Shown here one piece after another: positions 29,003-38,687 of a stretch of 64,000 nt of DNA; position 1 is the first letter of the stretch; each line of letters starts with the position of its first letter. Origin of the DNA: Burkholderia sp. MS389 (GTDB taxonomy: Bacteria; Pseudomonadota; Gammaproteobacteria; Burkholderiales; Burkholderiaceae). Location: NCBI RefSeq assembly GCF_016899425.1, contig NZ_CP045994.1, positions 744,001-808,000 of the forward strand, read 5' to 3'. A model generated the notes under the pieces. The model made no database searches. It saw only the letters and a program-made list of their open reading frames with translations, and was not told where the DNA came from. Both the position numbers and the translations under genes were made by a program.

Positions 29003-29630
29003 TGTGATTCCCTGAGGTTTCGACTGGATCCCAGATCAGGCGGGGATCGAACTGCATCGACGCGAGCATCGTCAGGATCACGACCGAGCCGAACGCGAGC
29101 GCGCCGGGGCCGGCCGTGATGACGGCGAGCGAACGGAAATGGACGAGCGCGACGGTCAGCGTCACGACGAAGATGTCGAGCATCGACCAGCGGCCGATGC
29201 GCTCGACGATCCGGTAGAGGCGCGTGCGCTGCAGCGGCCGCCACGCGGCGCGGCGCTGCGCGCTGGTGACGAGGATCGTCAGCACACCGAGCTTGAGCAT
29301 CGGCACGAGGATGCTGGCGACGAACACGACGACGGCGAGCGGCCAGTCCCCGGACGTCCAGAAATAGATGACGCCGCTCATGATCGTGTCCTGCTGCGAC
29401 CCGACGATCGACGACGTGCGCATGATCGGCAGCAGGTTCGCCGGAATGTAGAGGATCGCGGCTGCGAGCAGCAGCGCCCACGTGCGCATGATGCTGTTCG
29501 GTGTGCGCACGTGCAGCGCGCTGCCGCAGCGCGCGCAATGCGCGTGCGGCTGGTCGATCGTCTGCACGAGCCCGCACGCGTGGCAGCTGGCATAGCCCTC
29601 GCGGGCGGCGGTCGGCGTGGGGCGCGTCAT
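28995..29630 (-). CDS. pqiA: PqiA-like membrane protein, second half
   Basis: This 211-residue protein has an N-terminal zinc-ribbon-like pair CHACGLV...CARCGSAL (about residues 17-37) and four hydrophobic helices (about 50-70, 96-118, 150-170 and 175-195). E. coli PqiA is one 417-residue chain with two such modules. Here each module is a separate gene, and this one corresponds to the C-terminal module. The ATG at 29630 overlaps the stop of the first pqiA gene (ATGA). PqiA is the inner-membrane partner of PqiB. Confidence 0.92.
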   Translation of the reverse strand: MTRPTPTAAREGYASCHACGLVQTIDQPHAHCARCGSALHVRTPNSIMRTWALLLAAAILYIPANLLPIMRTSSIVGSQQDTIMSGVIYFWTSGDWPLAVVVFVASILVPMLKLGVLTILVTSAQRRAAWRPLQRTRLYRIVERIGRWSMLDIFVVTLTVALVHFRSLAVITAGPGALAFGSVVILTMLASMQFDPRLIWDPVETSGNHNE

Positions 29631-30292
29631 CGGCGGGGCGCGTCCGGCAGCGGCGCGGCGGGGTCGGGCCGCCCGGGCGTGCGGCCGGCGCGCAGGTCGT
29701 CGGCGATGTCCCACACCGTGCGCGGGTCGAACATCAGCACGACGGCGGTCATCAGCGTGAGCGCGCCGAACGCGAACAGCGCCGCGTCGGGCACGACGCG
29801 CGCGAGGCTCACCATCTTCACGATCGTGACCACGATGCCGAGCATGAACACCTCGATCATCCCCCACGGCCGCACGAACTGGATCGTGCGCAGCACGAGG
29901 TTGAGGCCGGGCGGCACGACGCCGCGGCGGAGCGGCAGCAGCACGTAAAGCAGCGCGGCCATCTCGACGAGCGGGAACAGCACGGTCGAGCAGAACACCA
30001 TCACGCCGACGATCGCCATGTCCTGATGCCACAGCGTGTCGATCGCGCCGATCAGCGTCGTCTGTACGCGCGTGCCGTTCAGGTCCATTTCGAGGATCGG
30101 GAACGTCTGCGCGATGATGAACGTGACGAGCGCCGCGACCGCCAGCGCGGTGATGCGCTCGATCTGCGTGGTGCTGTTGCGATAGAGCAGCGCGTCGCAG
30201 CGCGGACAGCGCGCGATCTCGCGGCCGGCGAGGCGCGGTTTATGCAACAGTGCGTCGCATTCGTGGCAGGCAATCAGGTCGTATCGTTGCAT
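29627..30292 (-). CDS. pqiA: PqiA-like membrane protein, first half
   Basis: This 221-residue inner-membrane protein has a Cys4 motif CHECDALLHKPRL...CPRCDALL (about residues 9-37), then four hydrophobic helices (ITALAVAALVTFIIAQTF and others) of the PqiA module. It corresponds to the N-terminal half of E. coli PqiA. The start MQRYDLIACHE at 30292 is taken because the domain begins there, and a 23-codon extension to 30361 is Arg/Pro-rich. It heads the four-gene pqi operon and diverges from the cytochrome b561 gene. Confidence 0.92.
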   Translation of the reverse strand: MQRYDLIACHECDALLHKPRLAGREIARCPRCDALLYRNSTTQIERITALAVAALVTFIIAQTFPILEMDLNGTRVQTTLIGAIDTLWHQDMAIVGVMVFCSTVLFPLVEMAALLYVLLPLRRGVVPPGLNLVLRTIQFVRPWGMIEVFMLGIVVTIVKMVSLARVVPDAALFAFGALTLMTAVVLMFDPRTVWDIADDLRAGRTPGRPDPAAPLPDAPRR

Positions 30293-30551
30293 GGAAAAGG
30301 CGGTGTCGCGACGGCCGGGGGAACGCGTCGACGGGGCCGGAACCCGCGCCAATCTTACCAAAAGGGCTTTTTCGGTGGGTCAAGGATCGTGAGTTGCGTG
30401 ACCGGTCGTTAACATGGCGGGAAGCCGTCAGCCGGCTGGCGCGCCTGTCCTCAGAGTCCGCGCGCGTCAAAAGGTTGCGGTAGCATGGCGCCCTTGACGT
30501 GCGTCGGACGAATTGACCGGCGCAGCCGTTCGCTGAACTGAGGAACCCAAG

Positions 30552-31112
30552 ATGGCATCGAAATCGCCGCCGGCCGTGCCGGCACGCTACGCGCACACCG
30601 CGATCGCACTGCACTGGCTGATCGCGCTGCTGATCGTCTGCGGCTTCGCGCTCGGCTGGGTGATGACGGACATCCCCGGCTTCACGCCGACCAAGCTGAA
30701 GTATTTCTCGTGGCACAAGTGGATCGGCGTGACGGTGTTCGCGCTGGCCGTCGTGCGCATGCTGTGGCGGGCGACCCACGTGCCGCCGCCGCTGCCGGGC
30801 AACACGCCGGCGTGGCAGCGCGCGGCGTCGCACGGCGTGCACATGCTGTTGTACGTGCTGATGATCGCGATCCCGGCGACGGGCTACCTGTATAGCTCGG
30901 CGTCGAACATCCCGGTCGTCTATCTCGGCATCGTGCCGCTGCCGCGCCTGATCGACCCCGATCCGGTGCTCAAGGAAACCTTCAAGACGCTGCACGTCTC
31001 TTTGAATTACATTCTGCTTGCGCTCGTCGCGATGCACGTGCTCGCGGCGCTCAAGCACCAGCTGTTGGACCGCGACGGCCTGTTGTCGCGCATGCTTCCC
31101 TTTGCCAAATGA
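30552..31112 (+). CDS. Cytochrome b561 family protein
   Basis: This is a 186-residue four-helix inner-membrane cytochrome b. Histidines at helix ends fit di-haem ligation: [10 protein letters not shown] near residue 15-24, [10 protein letters not shown] near 55, [10 protein letters not shown] near 95, and the last helix [12 protein letters not shown] near 160. It resembles YceJ/CybB and may pass electrons to or from ubiquinone. It is immediately upstream of two YceI genes (yceJ-yceI arrangement as in E. coli). AGGAACCC before the ATG contains the ribosome binding site (AGG at 30541-30543). Confidence 0.93.
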
Positions 31113-31120
31113 AGGATCCC

Positions 31121-31681
31121 ATGAAAGTGTCTTTCTCCCGCTCCATGCTGACCGCGTTCGCCGCGGCGGCGTTTGTCGCGTCGGGCGCGGCGCATGCCGA
31201 CGTCGATCTCGCGAAGAGCAAGGTGTCCGCCGTGTCGAAGCAGATGAACGTGCCGACCGAAGGCGCGTTCAAGAAGTTTTCCGCGCAGGTGAAGTTCGAC
31301 CCGGCGAAAGCGGCGCAGGGCAGCGCGCAAATGACGATCGACGTCGCGAGCTTCGACCTCGGCGACAAGATGTACAACGACCAGGTCGCCGGCAAGGACT
31401 GGTTCGACGCGAAGACCTATCCGCAGGCGACCTTCGTGTCGTCGGCGATCGCGCCGGCCGGCGGCAACAAGTACAACGTGACCGGCAAGCTGACGATCAA
31501 GGGCAAGGCCGAGACCGTCACGGTGCCCGTCACGGTCGCGCAGAACGGCGCGACGCAGACGTTCGACGGCGTACTGCCGATCAAGCGTTCGGCCTTCAAC
31601 GTCGGCACCGGCGAGTGGAAGGACACGTCGATCGTCGCGGACGAAGTGCAGATCAAGTTCCATCTCGTTGCCACGAAGTAA
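31121..31681 (+). CDS. YceI family periplasmic protein (first copy)
   Basis: This 186-residue protein has a signal peptide ending SGAAHA-DVD (cleavage after about residue 26) and then the YceI lipocalin-like barrel ([45 protein letters not shown]). YceI barrels bind isoprenoid chains such as ubiquinone-8-like molecules in the periplasm. The start at 31121 is supported by AAGGA at 31112-31116, and the in-frame ATG at 31109 overlaps the cytochrome gene. It is the middle gene of a cytochrome b561-yceI-yceI operon. Confidence 0.92.
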
Positions 31682-31746
31682 GCGGCGGGTTGCCGCGTCA
31701 ACTGAATGCCGCGCGAGGGCGCGGCGCCGTTCCCAGGAGAAAAAGT

Positions 31747-32328
31747 TTGAAAAAGCATCTGATCATCGCCGCCGGCGCGCTGGCCGCTTCGCTGTCGTTC
31801 TCGGCCTTCGCCGAAAGCGCGACCTACCAGTTCGACCCGAGCCACACGTACCCGAGCTTCGAGGCTGACCACTTCGGCGGCCTGTCGGTCTGGCGCGGCA
31901 AGTTCGACAAGTCGAGCGGCACCGTGACGCTCGATCGCGCGGCGAAGACCGGCACGGTCGACGTGACGACCGACATCGCGTCGATCCACACGGGCAGCGC
32001 GAAGCTCGACGAGCACCTGCAGACGGCCGAATTCTTCGATGCGGCGAAGTTCCCGCAGGCGAACTACAAGGGCACGATCAAGTTCGACGGCGACAAGCCG
32101 GTGTCGGTGGTCGGCAACCTGACGCTGCATGGCGTCACGAAGCCGCTGACGCTGAAGATCGATTCGTTCAAGTGCATGCCGCACCCGATGCTCAAGCGTG
32201 AAGTGTGCGGCGTCGACGCGGTCGGCGAATTCAGCCGCGACGATTTCGGCCTCGACTACGGCAAGCAGTACGGCTTCAAGATGAAGACGAAGCTGCTGAT
32301 CACGGCCGAAGCGGTCAAGCAGCAGTAA
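31747..32328 (+). CDS. YceI family periplasmic protein (second copy), TTG start
   Basis: This is a 193-residue YceI protein. The signal peptide ([21 protein letters not shown]) ends near residue 22. Typical YceI sequence follows: [37 protein letters not shown] and a conserved cysteine pair [13 protein letters not shown]. No ATG fits. TTG at 31747 is preceded by AGGAG (31735-31739) and followed directly by the signal peptide. It is about 35% similar to the first copy by eye, so an old duplication. A strong terminator follows at 32372. Confidence 0.92.
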
Positions 32329-32371
32329 GATTTGCCGGCGAGGCCGGCCGTCGCGCCGGCCGCCGCGGGCC

Positions 32372-32412
32372 AACCGCCGCGCTCCCGTTACCGGGGCGCG
32401 GCGGTTTTTTTT
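32372..32412 (+). terminator. Intrinsic terminator after the second yceI
   Basis: The stem AACCGCCGCGC/GCGCGGCGGTT (32372-32382 with 32396-32406) has a partly paired loop, followed by eight T in total (32405-32412). Confidence 0.93.
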
Positions 32413-32419
32413 GCGCGCC

Positions 32420-32425
32420 TATAAT
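32420..32425 (+). promoter_or_regulatory. Consensus -10 hexamer TATAAT before the MFS gene
   Basis: A perfect TATAAT lies 8 bp after the T run of the preceding terminator and about 105 bp before the MFS start. No good -35 is present at 16-18 bp. A promoter call rests on the -10 alone. Confidence 0.4.
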
Positions 32426-32530
32426 CGCCCGAGCGCCGCATGTGGCCAAGCGGATCGCGCAGCGCCGGGCAGGCCGACGGCGCGACGGCGGCCGCCCCGA
32501 ACAGAACGTACAACGACAAGGAGATCGCCG

Positions 32531-33808
32531 ATGCATGCCGTCACGCAGTCCAGCTCCATTGCCTCGTCGCCGCGCGTGTGGCGCGCGGTGGTCGCCGCAT
32601 CGATCGGCAACGCGCTCGAGTGGTTCGATCTCGTCGTCTACGGCTTTTTCGCGGTGACGATCTCGAAGCTGTTCTTCCCGGCCGGCAGCGACACCGTGTC
32701 GCTGCTGCTCACGCTCGGCACGTTCGGCGTGTCGTTCTTCATGCGGCCGCTCGGCGCGATCGTGCTGGGCGCATACGCCGATCGCGCGGGTCGCAAGGCC
32801 GCGCTCACGCTGTCGATCCTGCTGATGATGGCCGGTACGCTCGTGATCGCGGTGCTGCCGACTTACCAGACGATCGGCGTCGCGGCGCCGCTGATCCTCG
32901 TCGCCGCGCGGCTGATGCAGGGCTTCTCGGCGGGCGGCGAGTTCGGCAGCGCGACCGCGTTCCTCGCCGAGCATGTGCCGGGCCGGCGCGGTTTCTTCGC
33001 GAGCTGGCAGGTCGCGAGCCAGGGGCTCACGACGCTGCTCGCCGCGGGCTTTGGCACCGTGCTGAACGCGCAACTCACGGCCGACCAGATGGCGTCGTGG
33101 GGCTGGCGCGTGCCGTTCTTCTTCGGTCTGTTGCTCGGGCCGGTCGCGTACTACATCCGCACCAAGGTCGACGAGACGCCCGAATTCCTCGCGGCCGAAG
33201 GCACCGCGAACCCGCTGCGCGATACGTTCGCGACGCACAAGGCGCGTCTCGTGGCCGCGATGGGCGTGGTCGTGCTCGGCACCGTCGCGACCTATCTCGT
33301 GCTGTTCATGCCGACCTACGGCGTGAAGCAGCTCGGCCTCGCGCCGTCCGCCGCATTTGCGGCGATTCTCGTCGTCGGCGTGATCCAGATGGCGTTCGCG
33401 CCGCTCGTCGGCCACTGGTCGGATCGTTACGGCCGCGTGCGCGTGATGATCGCGCCGGCCGTCGGCATTCTCATGCTGATCTACCCGGCGTTCGCGTATC
33501 TCGTCGCGCATCCGGGCTTCGGCACGCTGATCGCGCTGCAGGTGCTGCTCGCGTTCCTGATGACCGGCTACTTCGCGGCGCTGCCGGGGCTGTTGTCCGA
33601 AGTGTTCCCGGTGCAGACGCGCACGACCGGGATGTCGCTCGCGTACAACGTCGCGGTGACGATCTTCGGCGGCTTCGGGCCGTTCATCATCGCGTGGCTG
33701 ATCCGCGAGACGGGGATGAAGACCGCGCCGAGCTTCTACCTGATGTTCGCGGCCGTGCTGAGCCTCGCGGCGCTGGTCGTGCTGCGGCGGCGGTTCGGGT
33801 TTCGGTGA
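32531..33808 (+). CDS. MFS transporter, metabolite:H+ symporter (MHS) type
   Basis: This 425-residue protein has twelve predicted membrane helices. The MHS-family opening is visible (ASIGNALEWFDLVVYGFFAV, about residues 24-43), as are the loop AYADRAGRKAALTLS (motif A) and FSAGGEFGSATAFLAEH. It resembles KgtP, ProP, ShiA and citrate/alpha-ketoglutarate transporters, which import carboxylates or osmolytes with protons. The exact substrate is unknown. The ATG at 32531 has AAGGAG at 32518-32523. It is monocistronic and convergent with the S41 protease gene, only 18 bp apart. Confidence 0.92.
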   Translation: MHAVTQSSSIASSPRVWRAVVAASIGNALEWFDLVVYGFFAVTISKLFFPAGSDTVSLLLTLGTFGVSFFMRPLGAIVLGAYADRAGRKAALTLSILLMMAGTLVIAVLPTYQTIGVAAPLILVAARLMQGFSAGGEFGSATAFLAEHVPGRRGFFASWQVASQGLTTLLAAGFGTVLNAQLTADQMASWGWRVPFFFGLLLGPVAYYIRTKVDETPEFLAAEGTANPLRDTFATHKARLVAAMGVVVLGTVATYLVLFMPTYGVKQLGLAPSAAFAAILVVGVIQMAFAPLVGHWSDRYGRVRVMIAPAVGILMLIYPAFAYLVAHPGFGTLIALQVLLAFLMTGYFAALPGLLSEVFPVQTRTTGMSLAYNVAVTIFGGFGPFIIAWLIRETGMKTAPSFYLMFAAVLSLAALVVLRRRFGFR

Positions 33809-33826
33809 AACGGGGCGGGCGGCGCG

Positions 33827-35383
33827 TCAGTTGTCGCCGCGCTCGCATACCGGCTGCGCCGGCATCAATTGCGCGGGCGCGGCGATGGTCCGCACCGGGC
33901 GGCCGGCGAGCGCATTGAGCGCCTGCCGGAGCTGCCAGTCGGCGGCCGTGCCGAAGGCGCGCTGCGGCAGCGCCGCGCTCCTTGCCGTATCGACCTTCGC
34001 GCGCACGCGCTCGTCGCGCCGCCTCTGCCGCGCCTTGCGCACCTGCGCGAACGGATCGGGCGCTTGCCGGTCCGCGTACGGCGCGCGCGAGAGATCGACT
34101 TCGCGATACCACAGCAACACGCCGTCGACGTCCGCATCTTGGCGCGGCGGCACGAGCCAGTTCGGTACGACGCCGTAACCATCCATCGGGCAGCCGTTCG
34201 GCCGCAGGTTGCGCGCGAACGTGAAATTCAGGCGCGTGCCGTCGATCAGGTCGACGCCCGTCTGCGCGAGCCCTTTCCCGTAGGTCGGCATGCCGAGCAG
34301 TTGCGCGCGGCCGAGATCCTTCAGCGCCGCCGCGGTTGCTTCGGCGGCCGACGCGCTCTGCCCGTCGACGAGCACGACGAGCGGCACGGTGCGCCACCAG
34401 TCGTCGGCCTGCAGCGGCGCGAGCGGATCCTGCCCGCGCATGACGGGCAGTTCGTAGTCGGGCCAGTTGGTCGTGTAGCGGCGGCGGTGCGTGCCGTCGC
34501 GCTCGACCGTCACCATCGCGGTGCGGTCGCGTCCCGCGAACAGCGCGGTGATGCCGATCGCCGCATTGAGCGCGCCGCCGCCGTTGATGCGCAGGTCGAG
34601 GATCAGCTGTTTCACCGGCGGGCCCGCGCGGCGCGCGGCCTGCACCGCGTCGATATAGTCGCCGACCGCCGGCTCCGGGAAGCTCGACAGCCGCGTGTAC
34701 AGGACGTCGCCGTCGAGCCGCTTCGCGGTCGCCGGATGCGGTTTGACGATCGCGCGCACGGGCGCGAAGCTCAGCACCGCATGCGTCGGGCCGCGCTGCA
34801 CCGTGAGCTTCAGCGGCACGCCCGCGTCGCCCTTCGTGAGCTTCGGCAGCGCGCTGCCGTCGAGGCCGACGACGCTCTTGTCGTTCATCGCGACGACGAG
34901 ATCGTCGGGCCGCACGCCGGCCTTTTCGGCCGGCGCATCGGGAATCACGTCGATGATGTGCAGCCCGTCGGGCCGCGTCTCGAACACGATCCCGATGCCC
35001 GGCGTGCCGTCGCGCGCGCGCCGCTCGTCGTCGCGCCGTTCCTGCTCTTCCTTCGCGTTGAAGAAGCGCGCGTACGGCAGCGTCTTGATGCCTTCGTGGG
35101 TGGCGGCGTCGAGTAGCGCGCCGATGTCGACGTCGGTCAGGTGTTGCCGCTTCAGCACTTCGACGGCCGCCTTCAGTTCGCAGAGTTGCCGCTCCCAGTC
35201 GGGCGGGCAGGGCGACGGCGGTTGGGTGGCGGGCACCGAAGCGGCGGCGGGTGAAGCGGCAGGCAGCGAAGCGGCGGGCGGCGCGGATGCCGGTTGCGCA
35301 CCGACGAGCGGCGCATACGGGAACGTGGCCGCGGCGGCTGCGCAGACGATGAGGCGACGAACGACAGGCATGGGAAGCATCAT
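33827..35383 (-). CDS. S41 family C-terminal-processing peptidase
   Basis: This 518-residue exported protease has a signal peptide (VVRRLIVCAAAAATFPYAPLVGA, about residues 7-29), then an Ala/Pro/Ser-rich linker to about 60. A PDZ domain follows (GIGIVFETRPDGLHIIDVIPDAPAEKAGV region, about 130-200), then the S41 catalytic domain with nucleophile Ser in VDGQSASAAEATAAAL (about 350) and the general base Lys in YGKGLAQTG (about 380). It resembles CtpA/Prc. The C-terminal ~110 residues after the protease fold are not recognised. Two adjacent ATGs (35383, 35380) begin the protein. Confidence 0.9.
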   Translation of the reverse strand: MMLPMPVVRRLIVCAAAAATFPYAPLVGAQPASAPPAASLPAASPAAASVPATQPPSPCPPDWERQLCELKAAVEVLKRQHLTDVDIGALLDAATHEGIKTLPYARFFNAKEEQERRDDERRARDGTPGIGIVFETRPDGLHIIDVIPDAPAEKAGVRPDDLVVAMNDKSVVGLDGSALPKLTKGDAGVPLKLTVQRGPTHAVLSFAPVRAIVKPHPATAKRLDGDVLYTRLSSFPEPAVGDYIDAVQAARRAGPPVKQLILDLRINGGGALNAAIGITALFAGRDRTAMVTVERDGTHRRRYTTNWPDYELPVMRGQDPLAPLQADDWWRTVPLVVLVDGQSASAAEATAAALKDLGRAQLLGMPTYGKGLAQTGVDLIDGTRLNFTFARNLRPNGCPMDGYGVVPNWLVPPRQDADVDGVLLWYREVDLSRAPYADRQAPDPFAQVRKARQRRRDERVRAKVDTARSAALPQRAFGTAADWQLRQALNALAGRPVRTIAAPAQLMPAQPVCERGDN

Positions 35384-35534
35384 CGGAACCGCACGTTCGG
35401 ACGGGTGACGAGGGGGCTTGCCCGGTTCACGCGCGCGGCCGGCATGCGGCGGGGCAGGGCGGTGACGATTGTAGCCGACGCTCGCGACGGCGCCGATCGA
35501 GCCGTTTGCGTGCCGCATGGCGGCGGCCCGCCCA

Positions 35535-35564
35535 TAAAAAAACCGGCCCAAACGGGCCGGTTTT
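35535..35564 (-). terminator. Intrinsic terminator after secF
   Basis: The stem AAAACCGGCCC/GGGCCGGTTTT (35539-35549 with 35554-35564) has loop AAAC. On the minus strand it is followed by a T-rich run of seven. Confidence 0.93.
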
Positions 35565-35590
35565 GCTTCGATGCCGAAACGGCGTGGCGC

Positions 35591-36541
35591 TCAAACCTGC
35601 GCGCCCGCGTTCGGATCGTCCGGATCGTGCGCGGTCTTCTTGTCCTTGATCAGGTCTTCGCGCTTGATGCCGAGCCACATCGCGAGCGAGCCCGCGACGA
35701 ACACCGACGAGTAGATGCCGAACATGATGCCGACCGTCAGCGCGAGCGCGAAGTAGTGCAGCGTCGGGCCGCCGAAGAAGAACATCGACAGCACCATCAT
35801 TTCCGTCGACGTGTGCGTGATGATCGTGCGCGACATCGTGGTCGTGATCGCGTGGTTGATCACTTCCTGCACGCTCATCTTGCGTTCGCGGCGGAACGTT
35901 TCCCGGATCCGGTCGAAGATGACGACCGACTCGTTGACCGAGTAGCCGAGCACCGCGAGGATCGCCGCGAGCACCGCCAGCGAGAACTCCCACTGGAAGA
36001 ACGCGAAGAAGCCGAGAATGATCACGACGTCGTGCAGGTTGGCGATGATGCCCGCCACCGCGTACTTCCATTCGAAGCGGAACGACAGGTAGATCACGAT
36101 GCCGATCACGACGCACGCGAGCGCGAGCAGCCCGTCGGTCGCGAGCTCGCGGCCGACCTGCGGGCCGACGAACTCGACGCGCTGCAGCGTGACGTCCGGG
36201 CTCTGCGCCTTCAGCGCGCCCATCACCTGGTCGCTCTGCTGCGCGGACGTGAGGCCTTCCTTCAGCTGCAGGCGGATCAGCACGTTGCGCGACGTGCCGA
36301 AGTTCTGCACCTGCGCGTCGGCGTAGCCGAGCTTGCCGAGCGTCGCGCGCACGGGCTCGAGCTCCGCGGCCTGCTGGTACTGCACCTCGATCACCGTCCC
36401 GCCGGTGAATTCGACGGACAGGTGCAGCCCGCGGTGGAACAGGAAGAACACGGCGGCGAGGAACGTGACCAGCGAGATCACGTTGAACACCAGCGCGTGC
36501 CGCATGAACGGAATGTCTTTACGGATGCGGAAAAATTCCAT
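35591..36541 (-). CDS. secF: Protein translocase subunit SecF
   Basis: This 316-residue inner-membrane protein has six helices of the RND-like SecD/SecF fold. Visible are the first helix (ISLVTFLAAVFFLFHRGL), a periplasmic P1-like part with VEFTGGTVIEVQY, and the membrane motif GYSVNESVVIFDRIRE (about residues 198-213). SecDF uses the proton gradient to pull secreted proteins into the periplasm. It follows secD by 18 bp and is closed by a terminator, ending the yajC-secD-secF operon. Confidence 0.98.
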   Translation of the reverse strand: MEFFRIRKDIPFMRHALVFNVISLVTFLAAVFFLFHRGLHLSVEFTGGTVIEVQYQQAAELEPVRATLGKLGYADAQVQNFGTSRNVLIRLQLKEGLTSAQQSDQVMGALKAQSPDVTLQRVEFVGPQVGRELATDGLLALACVVIGIVIYLSFRFEWKYAVAGIIANLHDVVIILGFFAFFQWEFSLAVLAAILAVLGYSVNESVVIFDRIRETFRRERKMSVQEVINHAITTTMSRTIITHTSTEMMVLSMFFFGGPTLHYFALALTVGIMFGIYSSVFVAGSLAMWLGIKREDLIKDKKTAHDPDDPNAGAQV

Positions 36542-36559
36542 GGCTTCGTCTCCGGGGCC

Positions 36560-38581
36560 TTATTGGGTCGAGCCCGGTTTCTTCGGCGACACGCGTTGCT
36601 GCGCGCGGTTGCGCAACTGCGGCTTGCCGGCGCGCGGCACGTTGCCCTTCGCCGGGGCGGCGAGCTTCGCGGCGCGCGCGGTGTCGGTCGATTCGTCCGC
36701 GTCGGTGAACGACGCGGCGGCCGCCGCGCCTTCCGGCTTCCACACCTGGCCGATCGCGAGCGACTTCAGTTTCTTGCGGCCGCCGTACCAGAGGTTGACG
36801 ATCCCGCGCGAGAAGAACACCGCGGAGAACATCGACGTCAGGATGCCGAGGCAGTGCACGATCGCGAACGCGCGAACCGGGCCCGAGCCGAACGCGAGCA
36901 GCGCGAGGCCGGCGATCAGCGTCGTGACGTTCGAGTCGAGAATCGTCGCCCATGCATGCGCGTAGCCGGCCTGGATCGCGAGCTGCGGCGGCTGGCCGGC
37001 GCGCAGTTCTTCACGCACGCGCTCGTTGATCAGCACGTTCGAGTCGATCGCCATACCGAGCGCGAGCGCGATGGCCGCGATACCGGGCAGCGTCAGCGTC
37101 GCCTGCATCAGCGACAGCACGGCGACGAGCAGCAGCAGGTTCACCGACAGGCCGATCACCGACACCACGCCGAACAGCATGTAGTACGCGATCATGAACA
37201 CGGCGATCGCGCAGAAGCCCCAGATCACCGAGTGGATGCCCATCTTGATGTTGTCCGCGCCGAGGCTCGGGCCGATCGTGCGTTCCTCGATGATGTCCAT
37301 CGGCGCGGCGAGCGAACCGGCGCGCAGTAGCAGCGCGAGGTCGGCCGCGGCCTGCGGCGTCGGTTGGCCCGTGATCTGGAAGCGGTCGCCGAGTTCGGAC
37401 TGGATCGTCGCGACCGTCAACACTTCGCCCTTGCCCTTCTCGAACAGCACCATCGCCATCGGCTTGCCGATGTTCTCGCGCGACACCGTGCGCACCGCGC
37501 GGCCACCCGCGGAATCGAGGCGGATGTTGACCGACGGACGCTGGTGTTCGTCGAAGCCGGCCGATGCGTCGATGATGCGGTCGCCGGTGAAGATCACGTC
37601 CTTCTTCAGCAGCACGGGCGCCTGGTTGCCTTGCGTGAACAGCTCCTCGCCCGGCGGCACGGGGTCGTTCGGGTTCGGGTGCGTGTTGATCGGGTCGGCG
37701 AGGCGCGCCTCGAGCGTCGCGGTGCGGCCGATGATGTCCTTCGCCTTCGCGGTGTCCTGCACGCCCGGCAGTTCGACGACGATGCGGTCGCTGCCTTGCT
37801 GCTGCAGGATCGGCTCGGACACGCCGAGCTCGTTCACGCGGTTGTGGAGCGTCGTCAGGTTCTGCTTGAGCGCGGCGTCCTCGACGGCCTTCTGCACGGC
37901 CGGCGTGAACGTGCCGACGACTTGCGTGCCGCCGCCGCCGGGCTGGGTCGCCCATTGCAGCTCGGTGATCGACGCGGCGAGCGCCTTGCGGGCGTCTTCC
38001 GCCGTCTGCGCGTCGCTGAAGTTGACGACCACGGACTGCTCGACGCGGCTCACGCCGCCGTCGCGGATGTTCTTGTCGCGCAGCAGCGTGCGCGCGTCGG
38101 ACGCGTCGGAGTCGAGCTTCTTCGTGAGCGCGCCCGTCATGTCGACCTGGAGCAGGAAGTGCACACCGCCGCGCAGGTCGAGGCCGAGATACATCGGCAG
38201 CGCGTGCAGCGCGGTCAGCCAGCGCGGCGACGCGCTCTGCAGGTTCAGTGCGACGACGTACTGCGGATCGTTCGGGTCGGTGTTCAGCGATTTCTGCAGC
38301 AGGTCCTTGACGCGCAGCTGCGTATCGGTGTCCTTCAGGCGCACGCGGATGTTCGCGCCGGTCGCCGTGTTCTCGAAGGTGATGTCGTCCGGCTTGATCT
38401 GCGCGGACGCGAGCGCCGATTCGACCTGGGTCAGCGTGGTCGAGTCGAGCTTGACCGTGGCCTTGCCGCTCGACACCTGCACCGCCGGCGCTTCGCCGAA
38501 GAAGTTGGGCAATGTGTACAGAAGGCCGATGGCGAGCGCCACGACCATCACGACATATTTCCAGAGTGGGTAACGATTCAT
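36560..38581 (-). CDS. secD: Protein translocase subunit SecD
   Basis: This 673-residue inner-membrane protein has an N-terminal helix (YVVMVVALAIGLLYTLPNFFG), a large periplasmic P1 domain containing LGLDLRGGVHFLLQVD (about 132-147), and a C-terminal block of five helices with the LALGMAIDSNVLINER motif (about 525-540) bearing the functional Asp. It is longer than E. coli SecD (615) because of an Ala/Lys-rich C-terminal tail. It lies 106 bp downstream of yajC. Confidence 0.98.
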   Translation of the reverse strand: MNRYPLWKYVVMVVALAIGLLYTLPNFFGEAPAVQVSSGKATVKLDSTTLTQVESALASAQIKPDDITFENTATGANIRVRLKDTDTQLRVKDLLQKSLNTDPNDPQYVVALNLQSASPRWLTALHALPMYLGLDLRGGVHFLLQVDMTGALTKKLDSDASDARTLLRDKNIRDGGVSRVEQSVVVNFSDAQTAEDARKALAASITELQWATQPGGGGTQVVGTFTPAVQKAVEDAALKQNLTTLHNRVNELGVSEPILQQQGSDRIVVELPGVQDTAKAKDIIGRTATLEARLADPINTHPNPNDPVPPGEELFTQGNQAPVLLKKDVIFTGDRIIDASAGFDEHQRPSVNIRLDSAGGRAVRTVSRENIGKPMAMVLFEKGKGEVLTVATIQSELGDRFQITGQPTPQAAADLALLLRAGSLAAPMDIIEERTIGPSLGADNIKMGIHSVIWGFCAIAVFMIAYYMLFGVVSVIGLSVNLLLLVAVLSLMQATLTLPGIAAIALALGMAIDSNVLINERVREELRAGQPPQLAIQAGYAHAWATILDSNVTTLIAGLALLAFGSGPVRAFAIVHCLGILTSMFSAVFFSRGIVNLWYGGRKKLKSLAIGQVWKPEGAAAAASFTDADESTDTARAAKLAAPAKGNVPRAGKPQLRNRAQQRVSPKKPGSTQ

Positions 38582-38687
38582 GAGGGGGCCGAACGGGTGG
38601 TTGGCGTGAAAGCGTCGCGTCCGGCGCCGCGGCGGCCCGCTCTCTCAGGCGGGCACGTCGCGGGGAGCCGGACGCTCGGTGTAAGCC

